A DNA stretch of 5,410 bases from Planctomycetaceae bacterium (lineage in GTDB: Bacteria > Planctomycetota > Planctomycetia > Pirellulales > Thermoguttaceae). Below the pieces are notes generated by a model. That model did no database searches. It was not told the origin of the DNA and worked only from the letters and a program-made list of their open reading frames with translations. Positions 1-5,410 of this stretch are shown here, piece by piece. Position 1 is the first letter of the stretch. Each line of letters opens with the position of its first letter. The position numbers and the translations under genes were made by a program. The stretch spans positions 1-5,410 of the forward strand of contig JAISBG010000549.1 in NCBI GenBank assembly GCA_031266315.1, given 5' to 3'.

Positions 1-113
1 ACTTCAAAAACGCGATAAATAAATCTATAAAAAATAACAAAAAGAAATATCAAAAAAATCTAAAAAAACTTATGACCCTAAAATTCCAATCCTGCCAAAA
101 ATATCAAATAAGA
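1..113. other. A-rich non-coding flank
   Basis: Strongly A-rich on the plus strand, with runs of five to seven A and two similar AAATCTA-type segments near 20-30 and 54-64. I see no open reading frame, RNA gene or convincing promoter. It is probably the spacer beyond the 3' end of the autotransporter gene. Confidence 0.5.
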
Positions 114-136
114 ACCTAACGAAGTATAGATTAGGT
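114..136 (-). terminator. Weak terminator-like hairpin downstream of the autotransporter gene
   Basis: ACCTAA (114-119) and TTAGGT (131-136) form a 6-bp stem with an 11-base loop, about 28 bases past the autotransporter stop. On the minus strand it is followed by T-rich sequence (TCTTATTTGATATTTTT). An alternative stem, ATAGA/TCTAT (126-140), competes with it. The stem is short and AT-rich, so the call is tentative. Confidence 0.3.
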
Positions 137-164
137 CTATTTACAAAGAGCAAACGATTACGTT

Positions 165-3100
165 TTATCGTTTTAGGAGTAATCCGAGTGATGCGGTATG
201 GGCGTTGGAATTTTTGCCGATGGTTGCGTTGTAATCAAGAAAAAGGCGAGAGGTTCGTATTCGGTTGAGCGCGATATTGCCGCCAAACCCAAGATCAAAC
301 AGGCTACTCCCAAGATTAACACTGTCAATACGAAACGGAATATTCGCCGGATTTTGGAAGTGATGATTCGCGGCGGCGGTGTTGTCGCCGGTTATTTTCA
401 GACCGTACAACAATCGTCCCGTCAACTCCGCACGTTGGAACACGTAATCACCCGTAATACCAAGCCGTAACATTGTCCGTGTTAACGACGTTTTGTCATA
501 CGAAAGCGTAACACCTTCAAATCCGTGTTCAGTAAAACCATCTTGAGTCAGACGTTCCATGTCAAACCCTAATGTCGGTTTGACAAGAAATCGTTCCGAA
601 ATATCAACCGGTCGGATAAAATACAACGCCGCAGAAATCGAATTACCGTCGGTTTTTCCTGAAACGGGAAGCGGTTCGTAGGGAATGATTTGAACATTCC
701 GGTTGATTTCATAATCTTGTATTCCGTAACCAATATATCCGCGAAGTTGAAGATTACGCGCGAAAAGATTCATGCCGCCGTAAAAACCAATTTGGAAATC
801 ACCTAAATCGGTTTTATTCAATGATTGTTTGTATTGACCGGAGGAATAACCGAACGAAATACCCCAGAGTGATTCTTTCGACGGCGTCGGCAATCCCATT
901 CCCGCATAAAATCCCCCGCGACTGCCGTTTCCGCCGGGAGCATTTCCGTCGGCGTCCAATGTTGTGTAATTGTAATAAATATCCGCCCAAAGGTCATGGG
1001 CAAAACGCGGCTTCGACAAAGACCCTTTCGGTAACGACCAGTTTGGTTTCTTAAAGAATTTTTGTCCGCGTATTGTTTGGCGGTCTTGATCGGAACTTGT
1101 TTGATACGGGTTTGTCGGATTCAACGCTGTCCGGTTGTTTTCCAACATTAACGGCAAACGGTGAAATCCGATGTTTTCCATTGGAATGCGCCACGGTGAC
1201 GAAAGAGCAAAAAGTAACGAGTTTTCACGGGTTGCGCCGGAGAGGTTGTCCAGACTTTGCTGGTAATATTTGTCGTAACCAATTTGCAACAGCGCATCGA
1301 AAACAATACGTTGCGAATCATTAACAGTACCGTCGTTGAGCAAACGGTCAATCAGAGTGCCGAGAGTTCGTTGGTTGGAGGAATTAACGTAATCGATTAA
1401 ATCAGCGGATTTTGTAACTTCAACCCAAAGTATGTTTTCGTCATTCCAACCGGTTTGATTGAGTTTGAAAAACAGAGAATCCGCCATCGTCAATTCCGCA
1501 AAAACGGAATCCGCCGAACCTTGAATAATTCCGAATGTTTTCGTTCTTCCGTCGTAATTGGAAGCATCGGTAATTTTCAGAAGAACACCGTCTTCCATTG
1601 TTACCGTTCCTTCCGTAACAATAGCACCCGTCCCATTGGAAGCAATGCTCAATTCAATGGCGGAACCTTCCTGTAACCAAACGGTGTTGTTACCGAAATC
1701 AAGAATTCCGTCGTTGCTGAGTTTAACTTTGGAACCATTGGCGAATGTTGCATTGGTCTCGTATTTTCCCGCTCCGGCAAGCGAACTGCCGGTTCCGAAA
1801 ACAAGAGATTGGGCAGTGATTCCGTTGAGTTGATTGTTGTTGATAACTTCCACGCCGGTCAGGTTCAATGTTTTTCCTTCGGCGACAAGAGAGGAATTGG
1901 CACTGATTTCAAGAAAACTATTTTCGCCAATAAATGTTAAACCGCCGTTTTCGTTACCGCTGCTTGAAAGGTTCAGAATACTCGAAGACGCTAATTTGAG
2001 ACCGTTAATCTCCAAAAGTCCGCCGTTTGTGTTTTCAAAATTAACGGTTGTTAATTGGAACAAGCCGGAAGCAGATATTGTTCCTAAATTTCGGATTAGC
2101 CGTTCTTTGGAACTTCCCGCCGTATCAACTCCCGCAAAATGTACATTTTTCGCTGTAACATTTGAACCCGTTTTAAATTCCGAAGTATCTCCAAGAGCAA
2201 TCGAAAGCGTGGAATCATTTCCGTTGGTTTCCAATGTTGCCCCGTTTTGCAGTTCCAAACCTCCGAAAAACAATCCATTATAATAATAGTATCCGAAATA
2301 GGTCATGTTTGACGAACTGTCTCCTTTCAAACGCAAAACACCGCCGGATTCAACGGTTGTTTTTCCCGAAGTCTGAATTCCGTAGTCCACAATGACAAGC
2401 GATTCTTTACCGCTTTCGGGAGTCATAACGGTAAAATTACCGTATTGTGTGAGGTTTTGGGCAATCGTGGTATGGTTTTTGACTCGTAATTCTTTGGCGA
2501 AAATTTCCGATTGCATGATGAGGTTGTTTGTTCCTTCGATCAATTCTCCGCCGCCCAAAAGTGTAATTGTTCCATAAACACCGGATTCCCCCGGTTTACT
2601 GACGATTGTCGAACCGCTTCCGCCGGTGTAATTTCCTGTTACGGTAAAACTTTCCGAAACATTTAATGACGTTCCCGAACCGGCAACCACTAACGAATTT
2701 AATTCCAATTCATTGCCGTCTATCATACTGATTTCAACGGAACCGTTCACAATGAGTTCTTTGACATCAAATACGGCATTGCCGCTCAGACCAACCTTAC
2801 TTACCAGCATATTTCCATTTTCATCTTCGTTTTCCGAAGCGTTGAAGACAAGAATATCGGTTTCGATTTTGGAACCGGAAAATGTTGACGCGCCGTCGAA
2901 CAGAATTTTTGGAGCGGCAAAGACTTCACCGCTAATATTGGAACCTTCCTGAAAACGAATTGTTTGGGCGGCACTAATCGTTCCAAGATTCTTCACAACA
3001 CCGAGATCAAGCCCTTCAACATCTTCGCCGGACGGTTCGATGTTCAGCACTCCGGCGGCAATACTTAAAATTCCGGTGTTGGTAATTTCAAGCGTTCCTT

Positions 3101-3263
3101 TATTGCCGTATTTGTCCGTATCATTAAGCGTGCGGCTATTAGAAATCGAAACGGTTTCTCCGTTCCCAATTTCCAAATTCGCGGCAACAACATCGGAAAT
3201 TACCGTAACAAAATAAAAAAACGAAATAAAACAAACTGGAAAAAAAAATGGTATTTTCATCAT
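165..3263 (-). CDS. Autotransporter (type Va secretion), beta-helical passenger with C-terminal beta-barrel
   Basis: The protein is about 1032 aa and ends at TAA (165-167). I start it at the ATG at 3263-3261, because MMK followed by a long hydrophobic run is a good Sec signal; a GTG at 3272 would add three residues, and no clear Shine-Dalgarno decides between them. Residues 1-28 are the signal peptide, ending DVVAA. About 29-615 are low-complexity Ser/Thr/Asn/Gly-rich beta-strand rungs (NLGTIS, GGLEL, TLNLTG), as in a right-handed beta-helix. About 495-615 resemble the distal passenger segment common in this family. About 620-690 form the helical pre-barrel region (SSNQRTLG, then SLDNLSGATREN). 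About 758-1032 are the barrel (LWADIYYNY, QIGFYGGMNL, LRGYIGYG, SLFDLGFGG). The only cysteine lies in the signal peptide. In this family the barrel inserts in the outer membrane and the passenger reaches the surface. No protease or lipase motif is visible, so passenger function is unknown; adhesion is a guess. Oddities: the last residues are KR, not an aromatic, and a T9 tract lies in the signal codons. Confidence 0.93.
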   Translation of the reverse strand: MMKIPFFFPVCFISFFYFVTVISDVVAANLEIGNGETVSISNSRTLNDTDKYGNKGTLEITNTGILSIAAGVLNIEPSGEDVEGLDLGVVKNLGTISAAQTIRFQEGSNISGEVFAAPKILFDGASTFSGSKIETDILVFNASENEDENGNMLVSKVGLSGNAVFDVKELIVNGSVEISMIDGNELELNSLVVAGSGTSLNVSESFTVTGNYTGGSGSTIVSKPGESGVYGTITLLGGGELIEGTNNLIMQSEIFAKELRVKNHTTIAQNLTQYGNFTVMTPESGKESLVIVDYGIQTSGKTTVESGGVLRLKGDSSSNMTYFGYYYYNGLFFGGLELQNGATLETNGNDSTLSIALGDTSEFKTGSNVTAKNVHFAGVDTAGSSKERLIRNLGTISASGLFQLTTVNFENTNGGLLEINGLKLASSSILNLSSSGNENGGLTFIGENSFLEISANSSLVAEGKTLNLTGVEVINNNQLNGITAQSLVFGTGSSLAGAGKYETNATFANGSKVKLSNDGILDFGNNTVWLQEGSAIELSIASNGTGAIVTEGTVTMEDGVLLKITDASNYDGRTKTFGIIQGSADSVFAELTMADSLFFKLNQTGWNDENILWVEVTKSADLIDYVNSSNQRTLGTLIDRLLNDGTVNDSQRIVFDALLQIGYDKYYQQSLDNLSGATRENSLLFALSSPWRIPMENIGFHRLPLMLENNRTALNPTNPYQTSSDQDRQTIRGQKFFKKPNWSLPKGSLSKPRFAHDLWADIYYNYTTLDADGNAPGGNGSRGGFYAGMGLPTPSKESLWGISFGYSSGQYKQSLNKTDLGDFQIGFYGGMNLFARNLQLRGYIGYGIQDYEINRNVQIIPYEPLPVSGKTDGNSISAALYFIRPVDISERFLVKPTLGFDMERLTQDGFTEHGFEGVTLSYDKTSLTRTMLRLGITGDYVFQRAELTGRLLYGLKITGDNTAAANHHFQNPANIPFRIDSVNLGSSLFDLGFGGNIALNRIRTSRLFLDYNATIGKNSNAHTASLGLLLKR

Positions 3264-3274
3264 TGACAACACAC

Positions 3275-3292
3275 GCCGTTCATAAATACGGC
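3275..3292 (-). promoter_or_regulatory. Small hairpin just upstream of the autotransporter start codon
   Basis: GCCGT (3275-3279) and ACGGC (3288-3292) form a perfect 5-bp GC-rich stem with an 8-base loop, ending about 11 bases before the preferred ATG at 3263. It sits where a Shine-Dalgarno would be, and none is visible, so it could affect translation initiation. The stem is short. Confidence 0.3.
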
Positions 3293-3294
3293 AT

Positions 3295-3323
3295 TTTATA
3301 AACTCATTGAATTAGCCTGAAAA
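3295..3323 (-). promoter_or_regulatory. Possible promoter of the autotransporter gene
   Basis: On the minus strand, TTTTCA (3323-3318) is followed after 17 bases by TATAAA (3300-3295): four of six and five of six matches to sigma70 boxes. Transcription would start near 3289, leaving only about 25 nt before the ATG. A dyad, CTGAAA/TTTCAG (3317-3322 with 3333-3338), overlaps the -35 box and could be an operator. AT-rich sequence gives such matches easily, so this is tentative. Confidence 0.25.
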
Positions 3324-3540
3324 TTTGTAATATTTCAGTGGAATTTCCGTTAAAAGTTGATAATACAATCGCTAATACGGTTATTTTAAATTGGGCAATA
3401 TTTTTTTATCATATTTTGGTTCTTGTCGGAGCATACAAAAAAATCGGAACCGGTTCAAGAGTAATTTTCCTGATTTTTTCGGAATTTGATTGCCACCGGA
3501 AACAGAATACAAGTTGTCGTGCCGCAAAATGTTAGGTTGG
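3324..3540. other. Intergenic stretch between the divergent genes, left part
   Basis: AT-rich and without a convincing gene. The one notable element is a perfect 10-bp palindrome, GAACCGGTTC (3448-3457), which could be a regulator-binding site. A 65-codon frame (3338-3535) has no ribosome binding site and no protein-like features, so I do not call it. Confidence 0.4.
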
Positions 3541-3565
3541 GTAGAATACTGGCGGAAAAAATTAC

Positions 3566-3573
3566 CAATTTTT
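3566..3573 (+). repeat. Target-site duplication, left copy
   Basis: CAATTTTT directly abuts the outer end of the left inverted repeat and is identical to 3864-3871. The match is T-rich, so a chance contribution is possible, but its exact placement at both element borders supports a true 8-bp duplication. Confidence 0.75.
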
Positions 3574-3595
3574 CTGATTCTACCGGATTAGGTGT
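3574..3595 (+). repeat. Left terminal inverted repeat of the MITE-like element
   Basis: Begins CTGATTCTACCGGATTAG at the outer edge. It is the reverse complement of 3842-3863 except at one inner position (C/T at 3845 of the right copy). Confidence 0.85.
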
Positions 3596-3599
3596 CTAA

Positions 3600-3624
3600 G
3601 CGTTAAAAAGTTCGTTTTAAACGC
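3600..3624. other. Hairpin near the left end of the element
   Basis: GCGTTAAAA (3600-3608) pairs with TTTTAAACGC (3615-3624) as 9 bp with one bulged A at 3619 and a six-base loop. It lies just inside the left terminal repeat and adds to the folding potential of the element. Confidence 0.45.
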
Positions 3625-3639
3625 GAAACACAGGAAAAG

Positions 3640-3792
3640 AGGTGGGCTATTTATCAAAAAACCCGCTGGGCGGTTGCGCCGGTTGAGTTTGCATTGACCC
3701 CAGCACAGAAAGCAACACCATTTGCCGTCGTTTATCTAATTCACAGTCGGCGAGTACGCCGACGCGACCTTTCAGCGAAAGGTCGCCCACCT
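3640..3792. repeat. Nested inverted repeat inside the MITE-like element
   Basis: AGGTGGGC at 3640-3647 is perfectly complementary to GCCCACCT at 3785-3792. It encloses the GC-rich core, including GCTGGG/CCCAGC (3665-3670 with 3699-3704) and the two hairpins at 3746-3786. With the terminal repeats, this lets the single strand fold into a multi-branched structure. The last two paired bases compete with the base of the second hairpin. I see no direct repeat bordering this inner unit, so there is no evidence that it is a separate insertion. Confidence 0.5.
3746..3786. other. Two adjacent perfect hairpins inside the element
   Basis: The first hairpin is GTCGGCG (3746-3752), loop AGTA, CGCCGAC (3757-3763): 7 bp. 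The second begins at the very next base: GCGACCTTTC (3764-3773), loop AGC, GAAAGGTCGC (3777-3786): 10 bp, no mismatch. No T-tract follows on either strand, so they are not classical terminators. They may be the structural core of the element or a dispersed palindromic repeat carried inside it. Confidence 0.75.
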
Positions 3793-3841
3793 GATGATTG
3801 CCGATGAAATATTACCAATTATTTGACGATTCCGGTGGAAA

Positions 3842-3863
3842 ACATCTAATCCGGTAGAATCAG
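3842..3863 (-). repeat. Right terminal inverted repeat of the MITE-like element
   Basis: Pairs with 3574-3595 at 21 of 22 positions, including the outermost 18 bases without a break, as expected for recognition by a transposase supplied in trans. Confidence 0.85.
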
Positions 3864-3871
3864 CAATTTTT
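3864..3871 (+). repeat. Target-site duplication, right copy
   Basis: CAATTTTT starts at the base after the right inverted repeat and is identical to 3566-3573. Together they define the insertion borders. Confidence 0.75.
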
Positions 3872-3904
3872 TAGGTATTCTGTATATTTTCTGTGTTCCC
3901 TTTA

Positions 3905-3933
3905 TTGACGTGATTTTTGCAAAGAGTTATTAT
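3905..3933 (+). promoter_or_regulatory. Sigma70-type promoter for the oxidoreductase gene
   Basis: The -35 box TTGACG (3905-3910) and -10 box TATTAT (3928-3933) each match consensus at five of six positions, with an optimal 17-bp spacer. Transcription would start near 3940, giving a leader of about 105 nt. The -35 box lies in TTATTGACGT (3902-3911), which recurs exactly at 3930-3939 over the -10 box and start region. The pair could be an operator with two half-sites 28 bp apart, or a duplicated -35 region; the second copy has no good -10 box. Confidence 0.55.
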
Positions 3934-3958
3934 TGACGTTAATATTGATTTAAGGACT

Positions 3959-3981
3959 AAAAATGTTTCAAAAACATTTTT
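3959..3981 (+). promoter_or_regulatory. 10-bp stem-loop in the leader of the oxidoreductase mRNA
   Basis: AAAAATGTTT (3959-3968) and AAACATTTTT (3972-3981) form a perfect 10-bp stem with a CAA loop, followed by TTATTATATT. It lies about 20 nt after the predicted transcription start and 63 nt before the start codon. The stem is almost all A-U pairs, so it would be weak as a terminator. It may stabilise the 5' end or act as a minor attenuator; the sequence does not say which. Confidence 0.4.
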
Positions 3982-4031
3982 ATTATATTCCCGTTTACGC
4001 TTTTGGTGTGAACAGTTACGAAAAAACAACG

Positions 4032-4037
4032 AAAGGA
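4032..4037 (+). promoter_or_regulatory. Ribosome binding site of the oxidoreductase gene
   Basis: AAAGGA lies seven bases before the ATG at 4045. It fixes that start in front of the twin-arginine signal. Confidence 0.7.
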
Positions 4038-4044
4038 ACAAACA

Positions 4045-5410
4045 ATGGAAAAAACAAATCGACGCCAATTTTTGAAAAAAAACGTTCAGGTCTCTGCCGG
4101 AGTTTGGGCAGCTTATACGTTTACCGCGCCGACATCTCCCGCGCAAGGTCTGAAAAATGACCGTCCGCGAATTGGTATTATTGGTCTTGGTGGTCAAGGG
4201 CAATTTGATGCGAATCTTGCAACAGAATACGGCGATATTGTTTCAATAAGTGATGTGAATACTCTCAAATTCGGCGATATTAAAAAACGTCTCGGTAATA
4301 AACTCCGTGAAGATGTTGCAACTTATCAGGATTACCGGCAATTATTGGATCGTAACGATATTGATGTAATCATTCAGGCAACAACTGATCATTGGCATAC
4401 AAAAATTAATATCGACGCTCTCCGGTCTGGTCGAGATGTCTATGGCGAAAAACCGTTTTCGTTGACAATTGAAGAAGGAAAATTGTTGCGAAAAGTGGTT
4501 AAAGATTCCGGTCGTGTTTTTCAACTCGGTACGCAACAGCGTAGTGCAAAACAAGTTATGGACGGTGGTCCACATCCGCGTCCATTTCAGGAAGCGGTTG
4601 AACTGGTTCGTAACGGCAGAATCGGTAAATTGAAACAAGTTTGGGTTGCGATTCCTTATCTGAGTATGAAGGGCGGTCCTTTTGAAGAACAAACTGTCCC
4701 TGATTCTCTCAACTGGGATATGTTTCAAGGTCAATCCCCTATGCGTCCTTACACGGCTCGACGGTATCATCCGTTTCGAGGTTGGTTCGATTATTGCGGT
4801 AGTATGGCTGCCGATTGGGGAAATCACCATTTCGATATTGCTCAATGGGGCATGGATACCGAACAAACCGGTCCAACAACCATCGAAGGACGCGGCTTTT
4901 TTCCCAACGAAGGAAAACCCAATTGTTTTGATGTTCCTGACCGGTTTTTTGCACGATTAAATTATGCGAACGGTATTGAAGTTTTATTTTTCACTTCGCT
5001 TTCCGCACGGTATAACTACGGTTGGCCCACCGAACCGCATGTCCCAATGTCTCAGGAACAACTGGATTGGATGTTTGGCAAAAATGTTTCCGATGAAGTG
5101 CGAACCTGTGATCGAAACGGTGTCATGTTTATTGGTGATAAAGGGCGTATTTTTGTCAACCGTGCTAATGTGTACGGTAAAGCGGCGGAAGAACTCGCCG
5201 AAAATCCGTTACCAAGTAACGCATGGCGTGTTCGTCCGAGCGAAAGCCACATGAAAAACTTTTTCGATTGTGTCCAATCCCGTGATTTGCCTGTGGCTCC
5301 GGCTGAAATCGGACATCGTAGCCTAACGCCTTGTCAATTAACCGTTATTTCGATTCGGCTTGGCGGTCGTAAAATTCAATGGGATCCCAAAAAAGAACAA
5401 ATCATCGGCG
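4045..5410 (+). CDS. Tat-exported Gfo/Idh/MocA-family oxidoreductase, 3' end cut by window
   Basis: The frame is open from ATG 4045 to the window edge: 455 codons, no stop. The start is fixed by AAAGGA seven bases upstream and by a twin-arginine signal directly after it (NRRQFLKK, R6-R7, then a weakly hydrophobic stretch to about A33). Residues 43-52 (IGIIGLGGQG) are the Rossmann glycine loop. TTDHWH at 113-118 replaces the more usual PDHWH. VYGEKPF at 132-138 holds the family lysine K136, and LGTQQRS follows. The C-terminal substrate domain has ADWGNHHFDIAQWG, where D257 and H261 fit the DxxxH active-site motif. Family members are NAD(P)-dependent oxidoreductases acting on sugars, inositols or related polyols, and this one is probably periplasmic via Tat, which carries folded, cofactor-loaded proteins. 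The substrate cannot be read from sequence. Related proteins continue past the WDPKKEQIIG segment for roughly 20-40 residues, so little is missing. It has its own promoter and diverges from the autotransporter; any operon partners lie beyond the window. Confidence 0.95.
   Translation, partial: MEKTNRRQFLKKNVQVSAGVWAAYTFTAPTSPAQGLKNDRPRIGIIGLGGQGQFDANLATEYGDIVSISDVNTLKFGDIKKRLGNKLREDVATYQDYRQLLDRNDIDVIIQATTDHWHTKINIDALRSGRDVYGEKPFSLTIEEGKLLRKVVKDSGRVFQLGTQQRSAKQVMDGGPHPRPFQEAVELVRNGRIGKLKQVWVAIPYLSMKGGPFEEQTVPDSLNWDMFQGQSPMRPYTARRYHPFRGWFDYCGSMAADWGNHHFDIAQWGMDTEQTGPTTIEGRGFFPNEGKPNCFDVPDRFFARLNYANGIEVLFFTSLSARYNYGWPTEPHVPMSQEQLDWMFGKNVSDEVRTCDRNGVMFIGDKGRIFVNRANVYGKAAEELAENPLPSNAWRVRPSESHMKNFFDCVQSRDLPVAPAEIGHRSLTPCQLTVISIRLGGRKIQWDPKKEQIIG

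Larger units (their letters stand above)
3574..3863. mobile_element. MITE-like non-autonomous transposable element, 290 bp
   Basis: Seen directly: the ends are 22-bp inverted repeats matching at 21 of 22 positions (3574-3595 and 3842-3863, sharing a perfect 18-bp CTAATCCGGTAGAATCAG core). Each end directly abuts a copy of CAATTTTT, giving an 8-bp target-site duplication. No credible gene lies inside, so any transposase must come from elsewhere. The interior is GC-richer than its flanks and holds several perfect hairpins. Terminal repeats, flanking duplication, small size and no coding capacity together are the standard definition of a MITE. The tip CTGATTCT resembles the CTGACTCT tip of IS50 (IS4 family), but IS50 duplicates 9 bp and the similarity stops there, so I assign no family. 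It lies between two divergent genes and may influence expression of either. An alternative is a structured RNA with a long closing stem, but that would not explain the flanking direct repeat. Confidence 0.8.

Noticed and set aside
152..173. AAACGAT/ATCGTTT 7-bp stem across the autotransporter stop codon as a terminator
   Set aside because: The stem includes the stop codon, is AT-rich, and has no T-tract after it on the minus strand. The hairpin at 114-136 fits slightly better.
1834..2283. 149-codon plus-strand frame inside the autotransporter gene
   Set aside because: It is antisense to the repetitive passenger; the open frame follows from the biased codon use of the real gene.
3487..3838. 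Degenerate extra copies of the terminal-repeat motif (around 3487-3503, 3537-3549 and 3822-3838)
   Set aside because: They share only short GATTxxxCCGG or GGTAGAAT matches with gaps. Such partial similarity is expected by chance in this composition and does not define further element ends.
3574..3863. CRISPR array or attachment site
   Set aside because: The repeats are a single inverted pair at the ends, with no series of direct repeats and regular spacers, and there is no integrase or tRNA nearby.
3963..4160. 65-codon plus-strand frame overlapping the start of the oxidoreductase gene, preceded by AAGGA
   Set aside because: The upstream motif is plausible, but the frame overlaps the oxidoreductase out of register for more than half its length, its own start lies in a hairpin stem, and the peptide shows no recognisable features. 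A translated leader peptide is possible but unsupported.
3871..4203. 110-codon minus-strand frame across the oxidoreductase promoter and 5' end
   Set aside because: It lies antisense to the well-supported oxidoreductase start and promoter, has an unprotein-like composition, and has no ribosome binding site.
4342..4866. 174-codon minus-strand frame inside the oxidoreductase gene
   Set aside because: It is a reverse-strand shadow of a strongly conserved gene and carries no recognisable domain.

Overview
The window looks like chromosome from an uncultured, AT-rich, didermic bacterium. The PVC group (Planctomycetota, Verrucomicrobiota, Lentisphaerota) is most likely, with Planctomycetota first choice. 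This rests mainly on the right-hand gene. It encodes a Tat-exported Gfo/Idh/MocA oxidoreductase with the wording typical of the large planctomycete/verrucomicrobial paralogue groups (DHWH, VYGEKP, LGTQQRS, DWGNHHFDIAQW). The large surface autotransporter on the left requires an outer membrane. The taxonomic call is an inference from protein style, not from a marker gene.

Layout: positions 1-164 are A-rich and non-coding, with a weak terminator-like hairpin for the leftward gene. Positions 165-3263 (minus strand) encode a complete type V autotransporter of about 1032 aa: signal peptide, Ser/Thr/Asn/Gly-rich beta-helical passenger, helical linker and C-terminal 12-strand-type barrel. Positions 3264-4044 form a divergent intergenic region of about 780 bp. 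Positions 4045-5410 (plus strand) encode the Gfo/Idh/MocA oxidoreductase, which runs off the right edge, probably a few tens of codons short of its stop.

The intergenic region holds the most interesting item: a 290-bp non-coding element (3574-3863). It has 22-bp terminal inverted repeats with one mismatch and is flanked directly by a perfect 8-bp direct repeat, CAATTTTT. That is the full signature of a MITE-like non-autonomous transposable element. Its interior is GC-richer than its flanks and contains a nested inverted repeat and two back-to-back perfect hairpins. Removing the element and one CAATTTTT copy restores an imperfect palindrome, so it appears to have inserted into a hairpin-forming site between the two divergent genes. 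About 33 bp past its right edge is a good sigma70-type promoter (TTGACG-17-TATTAT) for the oxidoreductase, followed by a leader with a 10-bp hairpin.

The two genes diverge and show no obvious shared pathway. One is a surface-exposed or secreted protein; the other is an exported NAD(P)-dependent enzyme probably acting on a sugar or sugar derivative. Nothing in the sequence ties them into one system.
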